A stretch of 64,000 nucleotides of DNA from Cryptomeria japonica (taxonomy: Eukaryota; Streptophyta; Pinopsida; Cupressales; Cupressaceae): positions 373,138,998-373,202,997 of the forward strand of contig NC_081407.1 of the NCBI RefSeq assembly GCF_030272615.1, read 5' to 3'. Positions 54,580-64,000 of the stretch are shown here, one piece after another. The notes beneath the pieces are model-generated. The model searched no databases. It saw only the letters and a program-made list of their open reading frames with translations, and had not been told where the DNA came from. Within the stretch, counting starts at the first letter, position 1. Each line of letters begins with the position of its first letter. A program made the position numbers and the translations under genes.

Positions 54580-55634
54580 CTACACATTCTTATTCTTATC
54601 TACCGAACTGTTCTTATTCATATTTCTACTTCTGCAAAACCTTGCAATGTGACTGGATTCATTGCAATTGTAGCATACTACATTTCCTTGTCTAGGCCTA
54701 AAGTTCCCTTGGTTTCCTCTTGATATGTATTGGTTAGCAACATGTCCAAACCTACCACATGCATAAAATCTGATATTCCTTCTATTTGAAAACTTATTCA
54801 TCACACTTCTCAATTCACTTGACTTATGACCATACTTATTGCATTTGAAACATTGACCGGAGAAAGATTGACCATTATGATTCATTCTATTTCGGCATTG
54901 ACTAGCCATATGACCAAATTTATGCAAACAAAATTGTTACCATTGAACTTATGAGCATTAAGTTGCCTTACAGGAGACCTTTTAGCTTTGTTCTTCTGAT
55001 GTTGTGACTTGGGATTGCCTTGACCAAATCCAGAGCTTTCACCTTTCTCAAATACAAGACCTTGCTTGTCATGAGAACTCTTCTAACTTTCAAGAGTCAA
55101 ATCAAGCTTAGCTGAGCTAACCTTTAATTTCTCCTTATATTCATTTGCAGTAGCAAGTTCATCCCTAAGAATGATAATCTATTTGTCAAGCTCTTTCTCA
55201 TTGTTCTTGGATTGTAGTAGTTCAAGCTTCAGCTGATTATTTCCACAGTTGATTATGCAACATTCATCAGATCTTTATTTTAGGGACTGATTAAGGCTCT
55301 CTTCATTCGTCTTTCTTGCTTCAATTTCCTTTTTCAACCTCATCACTATAGATTACATCTCATTCTTCTGGACTGCATTATCTCTAGCAAGTTTCTCACA
55401 CTCTTCTGTCTTTTCCTTCAAGGCTTGGTCATCAATGCTTTGGCTTTCTTTCTCCTTTATCTTATCAACAAGTTCCTTTCTCTTCTCTCTTGACTTGTTC
55501 AACTGATCTTTCAATGACTGGATGAAGTTCTCGGCATCCTTAAGATTCACTTTCATCTGCCACACCTCATCTTAGGATTGATCAAGATCCTCAAGTGCCA
55601 CAATAAGTTGATGTTGAAGACTATCAAAATTCAT
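54580..55634 (-). pseudogene. E3 Gag C-terminal region: coiled coil and four CCHC knuckles, fossil
   Basis: It starts MNFDSLQHQLIVALEDLDQS at 55634. A long coiled coil follows (DAENFIQSLKDQLNKSREKR), then a lead-in (SSHDKQGLVFEKGESSGFGQ) typical of Sirevirus-type Gag. About four CCHC knuckles follow: KFGHMASQC, CFKCNKYGHKSSEL, YACGRFGHVANQ and CYNCNESSHIARFC. Knuckles bind the element RNA. The N-terminal capsid (UBN2) part is absent: the coding begins directly after the primer site. Confidence 0.75.
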
Positions 55635-55688
55635 TGATTCACCTTCTCAGATCCTCCTCAATCTATTTTGCTTCTTCCGAGGAACTAG

Positions 55689-55700
55689 GCTCTGATACCA
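55689..55700 (-). promoter_or_regulatory. tRNA-iMet primer binding site of E3
   Basis: On the minus strand this is TGGTATCAGAGC, two bases from the LTR edge. Confidence 0.9.
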
Positions 55701-55702
55701 AT

Positions 55703-56805
55703 TGTTGGAATCAAGGAGCACTGAGAAGGGAGGTGAATCAGTGTTCTGCAATTTTTAATTTTATTAGCTTGTTCTTTCAACCATTTAATACAAATAAACA
55801 AAACAAAAATGCAGAAACACAAAGAAATCATTAACAACACCATAACACCAAGATTTAATACGTGGAAAACCTGGTCAAGGGAAAAACCACCGTGGGGATG
55901 AGACCCACAATATAAATATACTTTGCAAAAGTATAAAAATATTACATAGGGGAATGCACATGTATTCAGGCACACTACCTAGAACTCATTGCTCAAATAT
56001 CAAGGGCTAAAACCCTAGGAAGACTCATTGTCTTACATATCTTTTACAAAAGATATTGAAATATCTAAACTGAAAAATAGCATCTACAAATTCCAAGGTA
56101 CGGTTCCAATTAAGTACAAAACTCTTAATCTCTTGTTGCTCTGCTACACTACTATGTTCTATTGTTCTGCTTTATTCCAGAGCATAAATCCTTCACTTGC
56201 ACATGTGAAACTGCACACAATCGATCACAGACACTTTCCACACACACACCGATATAAAAAATGATCATATCCACCAGTCTTTTATATCCGCAACATGAAA
56301 TTAGGTCTTCTACATGTTCGCTTCAAGAACACTATCCAAATAATGAAATGTACATACATAGTCGGCTCAATCCGAACTCTAATGCATATGCGGACCCAAA
56401 AGAATTATCCACATGCTTCCCATATGTCGGCTAAACATCCTTGATCATAAAGTTAATCACCAAAATTAATCCACCAATTCCACACAACGATCAATTGTCC
56501 ATGTTGCCCATACTATTCAACTCAAAAACAATTACACCGCATCTTCTATCTCACACGACAATCATCACCGGAGGCTACGATTCTAGAATAAGGTACTCCA
56601 GACATCTAACTAACTTCCTCTAGCTCCGTAACACAAAATATTCAACCGAAATGAAATGCCAACCAAAAAATTGCATTCTGTCGGATGCACTATTCTAACT
56701 CATTGAACTTAACCAAATATTCATTTTGACTTTCGATAGGATCATATTACACACTACGGATAGGATCTCTAACTAGAGTTGTCATCAATGACAACATCTG
56801 ATGCC
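55703..56805 (-). repeat. 5' LTR of E3
   Basis: On the plus strand it starts TGTTGGAATCAAGGAGCACTG and runs to about 56805, where LINE-like sequence begins. The outer LTR end is not clear and may have been cut by element D. It shares with the E1 LTR the segment GGAAAACCT...GACCCACAATAT, the AGCACTGAGAAGGG-type start and a TTGTCATCAATGACAACA-like stretch near its far end. Confidence 0.7.
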
Positions 56806-58712
56806 ATGTATAGTGTCTCTTGCCAACAATTTTTGGATGGGGTCTTACGCTTCTGTTGGTTGCTCCTCCTTCTTCCTAGTTTGGGTGGGTTGCGTTTGGT
56901 TTGTCTGCTTCATTTGTCATTCATGGGGGTGGTGTGGGGGTTGAAGTTGTTGACGGGGTTGTGGTCTTCTTTCATGTCATTGTTCTAGCATTTGGAGATG
57001 CGTTGACCCTGCTTTGTTCCCCCTTGATCTATTTGAGTGCTATCTTAGATACAGTCGTTGCCTTTTTGGTTGCTCTTCATGTGGCAGTGGGGGTTTTCTT
57101 CTTTGTGGTGGTTGTGTGCGGGTGTGCATTCGTTGGTGGCCTTCTGTTCATTTTTTGGTTTTTGTCTCAGGTGGGGCCTTTGCTTTCCCCTATTTGTTGG
57201 GCAAGGAGGTTACAGTTTTGGCTCTTTTAGTGGATTCTTGATGGTTGTCGGTGTTGCTTCCTTTCCTTGCTTGGCCTTTGCTGGGTGGTGGGCTTTGTTT
57301 TTTGGAGCTTTGTCTTGGGGGTTCTCTTGGCTCTAAGTGTTTTCATCTTTTAGAGCATCTTCTTGGTTCCTGTTTGGATCTCTTCTTTTGGTATTCCTAT
57401 GGAGATGGTCATGTTTCTCTTTGTGGAGGCGACGGGTTTGGCTGGTGAAGAGGTGTCTCTCAGATCTGGAGTTGTGGGTCCTCTTGGTGCTCTTTCTGCT
57501 ATCTTGAAGGCCTCTTTTAAGGTGGATTTTTGGGATGTTGGAGATCTTGGTCTGACTCCCAAATTTTTTGTTCTATCTTTGGAGGGGGTTGCTCAGTATT
57601 GCTTATTTTTTCCCTTCTCCCCCTCTTTTTTTTTTTTCTCTCTGTGGAGATGGTTGAGGGGATTGTTTCCCCTGGTGTTGTTTATATCACCTTCTTTATG
57701 GGCAGTTATGATTGTTTATATCTTTCTTTGCCCCTTTGTTAGCATTCTCCCCATTTCTTGGTTTCTTCCTCAGCATCTCTAGTTTTCTCTAGTTCTTCCT
57801 ATTGAGGTGGTCTCATCTTCTTTAGAGGAAAGGATGGATGGTCTTGGAGATGACCTATCTTCTATAGCTCGGTGGAGGTTGATGTTGTGGCGAATGCTAG
57901 GAATTTTTATTGGGGAGCTGATGTTGTGCTGACTCTTGGTCGGACGGGTTCTGAGACTAGTCTTTCTATTGTTTTTTTTCCTTTTTCTCCTATTGAGGTG
58001 GAGATACTGGAGGGTTTTTTAATCTCAATGCTCGCTATTCCCAACTTTATGTGCTTTGCTGGTTGGGAGCTAACTTTTAGTTGGATTGTCTATGTTGGTT
58101 TCATCGTTTTGGTTTTGGGAGGCATTTCAAAATCCAGTTTGTGGTTGGTTTTAGGAACCAATTCAAAACCCAATACAGGTTGTGAGAGCCTTGTAAAACT
58201 CATTCTCGAGGTTGAGGGAGCCTGGAAAAACCCTATGTATTATGTTTCTCTTAGGAACGCACTATATGCTAGTAGTTTTCAAGGGCCCAGTCTGGCCAGT
58301 GTTGGTTTTTTGTTAGGTTTGAGCTTTGTGGCTCTTTGTGGCCTGAAGATTTTGTTACGGGTTATGGGAGTCTGGGGAAACCCTTCTTGTTGGTTGAGGG
58401 TACCTATTAAAACCCTCATTCTTTGGTCTATTGTTTGCTAACTTAGACCTTTTTCCAACCTGCTTTGTATTGTTTTTCGCTTGATGGTTGGTTGTGGTTG
58501 CTCTAGTTTTTTTGTTTATGCTTTGTGCAACCTTTGGGTTGTGGTATCTAGATGCCCATAAGTCCAAAAGGTTTCATGTTCTTTCTAAAACATGTGGTTT
58601 TTTGCCAGGTAGTCTAGTCCATTAATCGATGACAACTCTTTGATCGTAAGGGTTTTGGGGTCCCTTCAAAACTTATTTTATCATAATAAAAAACATAGGA
58701 TAATGATTATAT
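56806..58712 (+). mobile_element. LINE-like 3' end (element D), T/G-rich
   Basis: A sharp change to T- and G-rich sequence with long overlapping open frames (56779-58441) that encode only Leu/Val/Phe/Gly-rich strings and no conserved motif. The last 600 bp hold seven degenerate copies of a GGTTTTGGG...CAAAACC motif. The final one (58651-58674) is followed by ATCATAATAAAAAA. The same terminal motif closes element C. I read it as the long 3' UTR of a truncated LINE. No target-site duplication was found. Confidence 0.5.
58111..58674 (+). repeat. Seven degenerate GGTTTTGGG...CAAAACC motifs
   Basis: Units of about 24 bases start at 58111, 58147, 58178, 58210, 58360, 58392 and 58651. Each has GGTTnnGGG at one end and (C)AAAACCC or a variant at the other, which are complementary and could form a small hairpin. 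The last unit is the most regular and lies just before the A-rich end. Confidence 0.7.
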
Positions 58713-58715
58713 AGT

Positions 58716-60400
58716 TGTACCAAATCGCTAGTTCTCATGTCTTTCTAATAATATTCAAACCATGGATTAACAAATAATACTCATAACCAATTATATAGCT
58801 ATATTGTCACTATAATCATTAACTTCACGAAATAACTTTTGTGCACTGGAAAGTGTGGAACCTGCAAAAGAGAATCAAACAACATCAAACACACATGAAA
58901 CATTATGTTAGAGTTAGAAATCAAAAATAGAAACTAAACTAAGTTAGCTTCAAAATCAAGAACCCCAAGCATGTCTCATGTTCCTCTATCTCCAAGGATC
59001 TTCAAGATTCAAGGTGGATCTCACTTGGAAGAGCACTTGATCTTTTAGATGTCAACCTAAAGAACGAGATTGAAGGATATGCCAAGATCAAAATGAATGC
59101 AACTAAGATCCTAGCTAGATGATCAAATGATATGAAAAGATAAAATGCAAGATATGAGATTAAGATTGATTCCAAATTGAAAGCTTAGGTGTGCTAATTA
59201 AAGTAAAATGGAGATTGTTATGAAATCGATATACAATGGCTATGAATTAAGCTAGCATGAAAATAAGATTAGCATGATACTATCAACATGATGAAAGCTA
59301 AACTAGCATGCAACTAAGATGATCTAAGTACTTGAAGATGACAAATTGAGCTCCTTGATAACCTGCAAAATGACTATAAGTTTGATGCGCAAGATGATGG
59401 ATCCTAAGATTTAATAAATGGGCTCTATTTATAGAGAAAATAGAGAAATGGATGGCCAAGATTGAGAAATCTTAACAAGGGCTAGGATTGAAAGTTATCA
59501 ATCCATGAGGGGGATTCAATCCAATCCCAAGTTGACAAATGTCACCTTGAGATGGCTTGAGAGGATGCTAAGAAAGCATTAGATGCTAAGTAAGCATTAG
59601 GAATGACATCATTGGATAATGATATTATCCAAGGGAGCATGCTATTGTCCAAGAGGTAAACTCTTGTGCAAAGTTTAAGGATGGCCAAAGGGACAACCAT
59701 CATGGGCTAGGGTGATGTCTTGTAAGAGGCATTTAATGCTCTTTGAAGACTTTGGAGGTTAACTTGTTCAAATTTAGATAACCTTCAAGGCTTTTGTAAG
59801 AGCCTTACAAGTTTGGAAGACTCAACAAGTTAACTTGTTGAAGAAGGTAAAGTCTTCAACACATTTTGAAGACTTTCCCCAAATTTGGAGAAGTGACTCC
59901 CCCAAATTTAGGGATGTGACATGATTAGAGGAATTAGGCTAGTTAATGAGGGATTAGAGGGGTTCTAGAAGAATATTAGCATGCTAATGGAAAATGTAGG
60001 AGAATGCAAGTGGAGGGAAACAAGCATTTTTAGATAATAAAAAAAGATTTGTTTTAGCCAAAAGGGGTGCAACTTGCATTTGTAGGATTTTGCAAGTGGG
60101 GGGACTATTCACAAATAAATAATGATTGATTTAAATATAAAGGGATTTTAATCAAGTCTAAATTCAATTATAAGGGAAAAAGGGGGTTTTAATTAAATAA
60201 ATAAGATTTATTCAATTAAATGGCAAAAGGGTACTTAATCAAACCTTAGTTTAATTAATAGGTTAGGCTAGAAGAAAAGGATTTTAATCAAATCTTTAAT
60301 TTGATTAATAGGGTGATTGGAAGAATAGGGATATTAATTAAACCTTAGTCTAATTAATAGGTGAATAAATGATGATTTATGAGAGTTTTAGGTGTCTACA
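58716..60400 (-). repeat. 3' LTR of a minus-strand gypsy element
   Basis: On the minus strand it starts at 60400 with TGTAGACACCTAAAACTC, directly after a purine-rich tract (60415-60401 in element sense). The other edge is uncertain: TGTACC at 58716 or TGTGG at 58855. It holds a TATA box and no gene. The 59440-60390 part is AT-rich with repeated short words (TTAATAGG, AATCAAACCTTAG). Confidence 0.65.
59424..59433 (-). promoter_or_regulatory. TATA box in the gypsy LTR
   Basis: On the minus strand CTATAAATAG within CTCTATAAATAGAGCCC, about 970 bases after the LTR start. This is a normal place for an LTR promoter. Confidence 0.6.
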
Positions 60401-60415
60401 TTTTTCCCCTCTCTG
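60401..60415 (-). promoter_or_regulatory. Polypurine tract of the minus-strand gypsy element
   Basis: On the minus strand AGAGAGGGGAAAAA, adjoining the LTR start TGTAGACACC. Confidence 0.75.
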
Positions 60416-60775
60416 AAGCGACGTGTGACCACATGTTGATTCAAAGAAAAGTGTTTGATATGTTGCCAAAAATTCCCCATATGATGTCGTTGTCAACATT
60501 GTCGATATGATGCCCCAGATATGAATAATTGATTTGATATGAAAATTATATATGAAGCTGGTGTCGATATGAAACTGATATGAAATTGATATGGAGATTC
60601 GATATGATAATGCCCCCTCGAGAGATCGTTTGTGCACTAAAGGCATGAATGATCTCCTGAAAGAAGAAGAATGTTATTTGAAAGATAGAAGAGTGGATAG
60701 TTCATGACATGCATGGGTTTGATAAGATTTATTAGATTGATTAGATTGATAAGATTGATCAGATTGAAAGAAGAA

Positions 60776-61092
60776 GTCTGGTTTTAGGAATGACAACTCC
60801 TGTATAAGACAAAGATGATCAAAACGTCTGGTTTCAGGAATGATATATCCTGTATAAGACCTGATCAAAATGTCTGGTTTCACGAAAGATACATCTTGTA
60901 TAAGACATGATAGAATGGATTAGATTAAATGGATTGATAATATTGATAAGATTGAGATCAAGTCTGGTTTCAAGAATGACATCTCCTGTATAAGACAAAT
61001 AGTATCAAAACTTCTGGTTTCAGGAATGATATATCTTGCATAAGACCTAATCAAAATGTCTGGTTTCAAGAAAGATACATCCTGTATAAGAC
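60776..61092 (+). repeat. Six 35-bp hairpin repeats in a 186-bp higher-order duplication
   Basis: 35-base units start at 60776, 60826, 60872, 60962, 61012 and 61058. The general form is GTCTGGTTTCAGGA...TCCTGTATAAGAC, so GTCT/AGAC and CAGGA/TCCTG can pair. Each of the first three has its partner exactly 186 bases downstream. Confidence 0.9.
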
Positions 61093-61196
61093 ATGATAGA
61101 TGAGAGTTGGATGAATGATGAAGATATCAAAGTGAAGAAAGATTCCACGATGATGCGATAGATATGCATGTGATGGATGCAATGATGAATGTGACT

Positions 61197-61224
61197 TGAT
61201 GATGATGATGATGATGATGATGAT
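61197..61224. repeat. (GAT)n microsatellite
   Basis: About nine GAT units. Confidence 0.9.
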
Positions 61225-62406
61225 ATGCAACTAAATGCCATGATATGATAATGAAACTAAATGCAGATTTTAGGAATGATCTGAAAAATGCACCTAAGAA
61301 CTTAATAATGATATGAAACCTGATATGAAATGCACTCTTGTTCTTGATATTGTCACCTTTTTTATTAAATTAGATATGCTTCCTTCTTATCATCATTGAG
61401 CCTTTGATATGTTGAAAGTTGATACAAGCATCATGGTATAATTGAACCATGATGACCTAAGTATAACTTACTAGGGTTTTGATATTGCAAGATAGCACAA
61501 GCGTCGAGGTATAATTGAACCACAATGACCTAAGTGCGGCTTGCGTAAACAGACAAGAGTTAACCTTTGTCATATACAAATTGGAAATGTCCTCAGTGAT
61601 ATGCCACCAAATCATGTTGTAGAACAAATTTGCATAGTAAAAAGGCTTCACTCACAACCAGCAAATAAAGAAAATATCACACTCCTTCCTTGCTTCTCTC
61701 ACTTCAAGACATCCTTGAGTCGCTTGGGAGATATGATAAGCAAAAATTGAAATCAACCATAGATAAACATGTATGTCATCCTATGTATTTTTGTCGGATA
61801 AAACATCTTTTCAAATCCATCGTTGTTTAGTTTTGATCAATTCATGTTTCTTTATTTTACCATTGATTGTCGTGATCTTGTTTTTGTCTAGATGTGTTTT
61901 TTGTGATCAATAGTCTGTTTGAAACCCAAAGGTGATCTGCCCCCAACGAGATTAGGATTTTGCCCCCACTGTAGATACTACTTACGATGTGGAATATGTG
62001 CATTGACCACCAAGCCATGACAGGATATGATACGGATAACTATTCAGATAATCAAGGACAGTGACTACACTAAGTATGTCCAGGATTGATAATTAAGCAT
62101 TAGTGAAATTGTGAATTTCTGGTGATGGTTCAGATGGGTGGATATGATATGTACAAATAGATGGAGGAGCCTCTCTATCACAAATAGCGCTTGTTGTCAA
62201 GTTTTTGCCACTTGTTTTTATTGTACATTTTGATTTGTTTTCGATTTTTTTATTTTTTTTGTATTTTTCTTGATTTTTTTTTTTTTTTTTTTTGAGATGA
62301 AACATGTCCTACCATCAATTGATAAAGATAAGACTAACTAGATCAAAATCCAGCAGTCAAATTGATCTATGTCATTATTTTGATTTGTTCGATGATTGAT
62401 AAGAAT

Positions 62407-62617
62407 GTCTTGTTTCAAAGAGTGAGTACCCCGTATAAGACCGAATTGTTTGGTTTCGAGTGTACCTATCCATGTATAAGATAGGTTGATGTTGATGTTG
62501 ATAGATGGATTGATTAACAAGACTCAATGATTGATAGGAATGTCTGGTTTCAAAGAGTGAGCACCCCGTATAAGACCAATCTATCTGGTTTCAAGTGTAC
62601 CTATCCCTGTATAAGAC
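62407..62617 (+). repeat. Four 35-bp repeats of the same type in a 135-bp duplication
   Basis: Units start at 62407, 62448, 62542 and 62583. They share GTCTGGTTTC at the start and GTATAAGAC at the end with the array at 60776, but have a different centre (AAAGAGTGAGYACCC or GTGTACCTATCC). The pairs are 135 bases apart. Confidence 0.85.
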
Positions 62618-64000
62618 ATGTTGATGTTGATTGATTTCAAGTGGTAAATTGATTAACAAGACATGTGGTTAGTTTGATTGTAGACTTCGAGAGTTTCCCT
62701 ATTGTTGATTTGATGGATGGGCCATGCGTTCATGCTTTGCTTTTCAATTTTTTAGTTTTTAGTTTTTTTTAAGACATTTCTGATTTTTTGAGCTTTTTGG
62801 ATTAGAAGAAAGATGTATTCGGTTTCCCCAATGTATAGAAAGACAACGAATATTATGAATGGATGACTGAACCATTGAGGTGGAAATGGATAGGAGAAAG
62901 ACGAAGGTAGCTTATGAGGAGACACATCAAGAGCTTTTTAAAATCATGTTTTTGTCCTTAGTTTTGATCAAGATCAAGGATGGAAAAGGGGATATGGATG
63001 GAGATAGGATATGGATAGGAGAAACAAGATCATAGATAGTGATAGATGATGAAAGAAATGAATAGTTAGGATAGATGGTATGGATTAGCATGAAGCAAGA
63101 TCATAGATAGCATTGGATGAATTTAGATAGGGTAATGGATATTGGAGGAAGGATAATGGGAGATGTGGTACGAAGAATAGAGTGGATGAAACTTTGACCC
63201 CAAGTATAGAGGTCTCCATTTGCAAAGAGGTGATATGTAAGATTTTCATAGTATTTAACACCACCTAAATAAGTGTTCCTAAAAAATTTCAAAGATAGAG
63301 ACCCAACCCACACTGAGAACCTCCAAAAAATTCAACTGAACATATCTAGCAACTAGGAAGTAGACTCAAAAGGGAAGAAGAATCCTAAACTGGATCAAGG
63401 TACCTAGTCTTTTATTACCCATGTGTGTGTAATTGGGTTCATTCTGGCTCATGTGATCATTGTAATCTTATGAATCCAACGTGGCTAGCTACATGAGTTA
63501 CCGTGACTTCAAAAAGCATCCTGGATAGAGCCTCGCTGCCAGCAAGCGTCCATAGCTCCGATGAGGTTATTGAGTTGTAATATCACAAATATTGCTCCAT
63601 TGCTAGCCAGACGTCCATAGCCCCAATGGATTTACTCGCATGTTCCCATAGGCAAGAATTTTGATATTTCATTTTTTTTTCTTTTCTTTTCTTTTCTTGA
63701 TCATGCTTTTGATCTTTTGATATTGTCTTTTTCTTTTCTTATTTTGATTGCATTGGCTTGTAAGTAATGAAACTTACATGGGTCTGATAATTACAGTGGC
63801 GTTGAAGCAAGATTTTAGATTTTTCACTAGCCATGTCTTTGACTAAGAGATCACAATGATTTAGAGCAATTGATTAAGTGCATGAGATATAGTAATCAAA
63901 AGATGTTGGTACCAAGATACGATAAGTAGTTCTTTTCTGGATTGAGTGTGTATCCCAACCAAAAGAAAATGTTAAAGAGGAACAACCTCGGATTCTGAAG

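Larger units (their letters stand above)
51105..56805 (-). mobile_element. LTR retrotransposon relic E3 (Sirevirus-like copia, minus strand)
   Basis: In element sense: 5' LTR from about 56805 to 55703, primer site 55700-55689, a gag-type coiled coil and zinc knuckle region (55634-54580), then a long further coding region (54016-51105) cut off at its 3' side by the gypsy LTR. No protease, integrase or RT is visible. The coding region is related to that of E1. Broken at many places. Confidence 0.75.
60416..64000 (-). mobile_element. 3' internal region of the minus-strand gypsy element
   Basis: About 3.6 kb with no coding sequence I can support, running off the window. It holds repeated GATTGAT/GATAAGATT words, two kinds of 35-base repeat arrays (60776-61092, 62407-62617), a (GAT)n run (61197-61224), a T-run (about 62272-62294), and repeated words at 63538 and 63602 (GTCCATAGCTCCGATG / GTCCATAGCCCCAATG). 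Non-coding, repeat-rich DNA between pol and the 3' LTR is known from the Tat/Ogre branch of gypsy elements, so this is the likely group. Confidence 0.55.

Noticed and set aside
56779-58441. Several hydrophobic frames that look like membrane proteins
   Set aside because: The composition follows from T/G-rich DNA, frames overlap heavily, there is no conserved motif, and the stretch behaves as a LINE 3' UTR.
56740-58730. Target-site duplication of element D (ATAGGAT words on both sides)
   Set aside because: Match too short and gapped in AT-rich DNA.
60776-62617. CRISPR-like array of 35-bp repeats
   Set aside because: Spacers are not unique (they duplicate with the repeats at 186 and 135 bases), repeats vary in their centre, no cas genes are present and the sequence is a plant nuclear type.
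1-64000. tRNA, rRNA or organelle-derived genes
   Set aside because: No recognisable conserved arms, rRNA core words or organellar genes were seen; the tRNA-like words are retroelement primer sites.

Overview
The window looks like a gymnosperm (most likely conifer) nuclear chromosome. It is about 64 kb of AT-rich DNA in which transposable elements dominate: RNase H-bearing plant LINEs, Ty1/copia and Ty3/gypsy LTR relics with tRNA-iMet primer sites, and one solo LTR of about 4 kb. Between them sit two near-identical copies of a small intronless F-box gene of the SLY1/GID2 type. The species assignment is inferred from this style only. No bacterial, organellar or RNA-gene signature was seen.

Layout. 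1-1.2 kb: 3' remnant of a LINE-like element (C). 1.2-2.3 kb: AT-rich spacer ending in degenerate telomere-like CCCTAA repeats. 2.3-5.1 kb: 3' LTR and coding part of a minus-strand LTR element (E1), ending at a 500-N gap. 5.6-8.1 kb: a second minus-strand LTR element (E2) with a 258-bp LTR; it carries pieces that resemble host genes (NF-YC and, less surely, EXO70). 8.1-38.2 kb: what appears to be an old tandem array of three F-box units. Unit 1 (8.1-11.5 kb) and unit 3 (35.3-38.2 kb) each hold an intact gene. Unit 2 keeps only its upstream region (11.5-16.1 kb) and a scrap of 3' UTR (33.8-33.9 kb). LINEs have filled it: element A (12.1-14.6 kb), LINE2 (16.1-30.45 kb) with LINE1 (16.8-24.8 kb) nested inside it, and element B (30.95-33.3 kb). 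38.2-42.1 kb: 5' LTR, leader and gag/protease part of a copia element. 42.1-51.1 kb: gypsy-like internal fragment and LTR, split by a 4,055-bp solo LTR. 51.1-56.8 kb: minus-strand Sirevirus-like LTR element (E3) related to E1. 56.8-58.7 kb: T/G-rich LINE-like 3' end (D). 58.7-64 kb: LTR and repeat-rich 3' internal part of a minus-strand gypsy element.

Main points. (1) A 910-bp block containing the F-box promoter, coding sequence and 3' UTR is identical between units 1 and 3 except for one base, while flanks on both sides are diverged, which points to recent gene conversion. (2) LINE copies A and B, each delimited by its own target-site duplication, carry a third open reading frame of roughly 460 codons downstream of RNase H; LINE1 and LINE2 also carry extra coding sequence in that place. 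I do not know a described plant LINE group with this layout. (3) Several element ends carry arrays of short self-complementary repeats with strict spacing.

The only genes I judge likely to be functional are the two F-box genes. Everything else is mobile-element sequence, relic or spacer.
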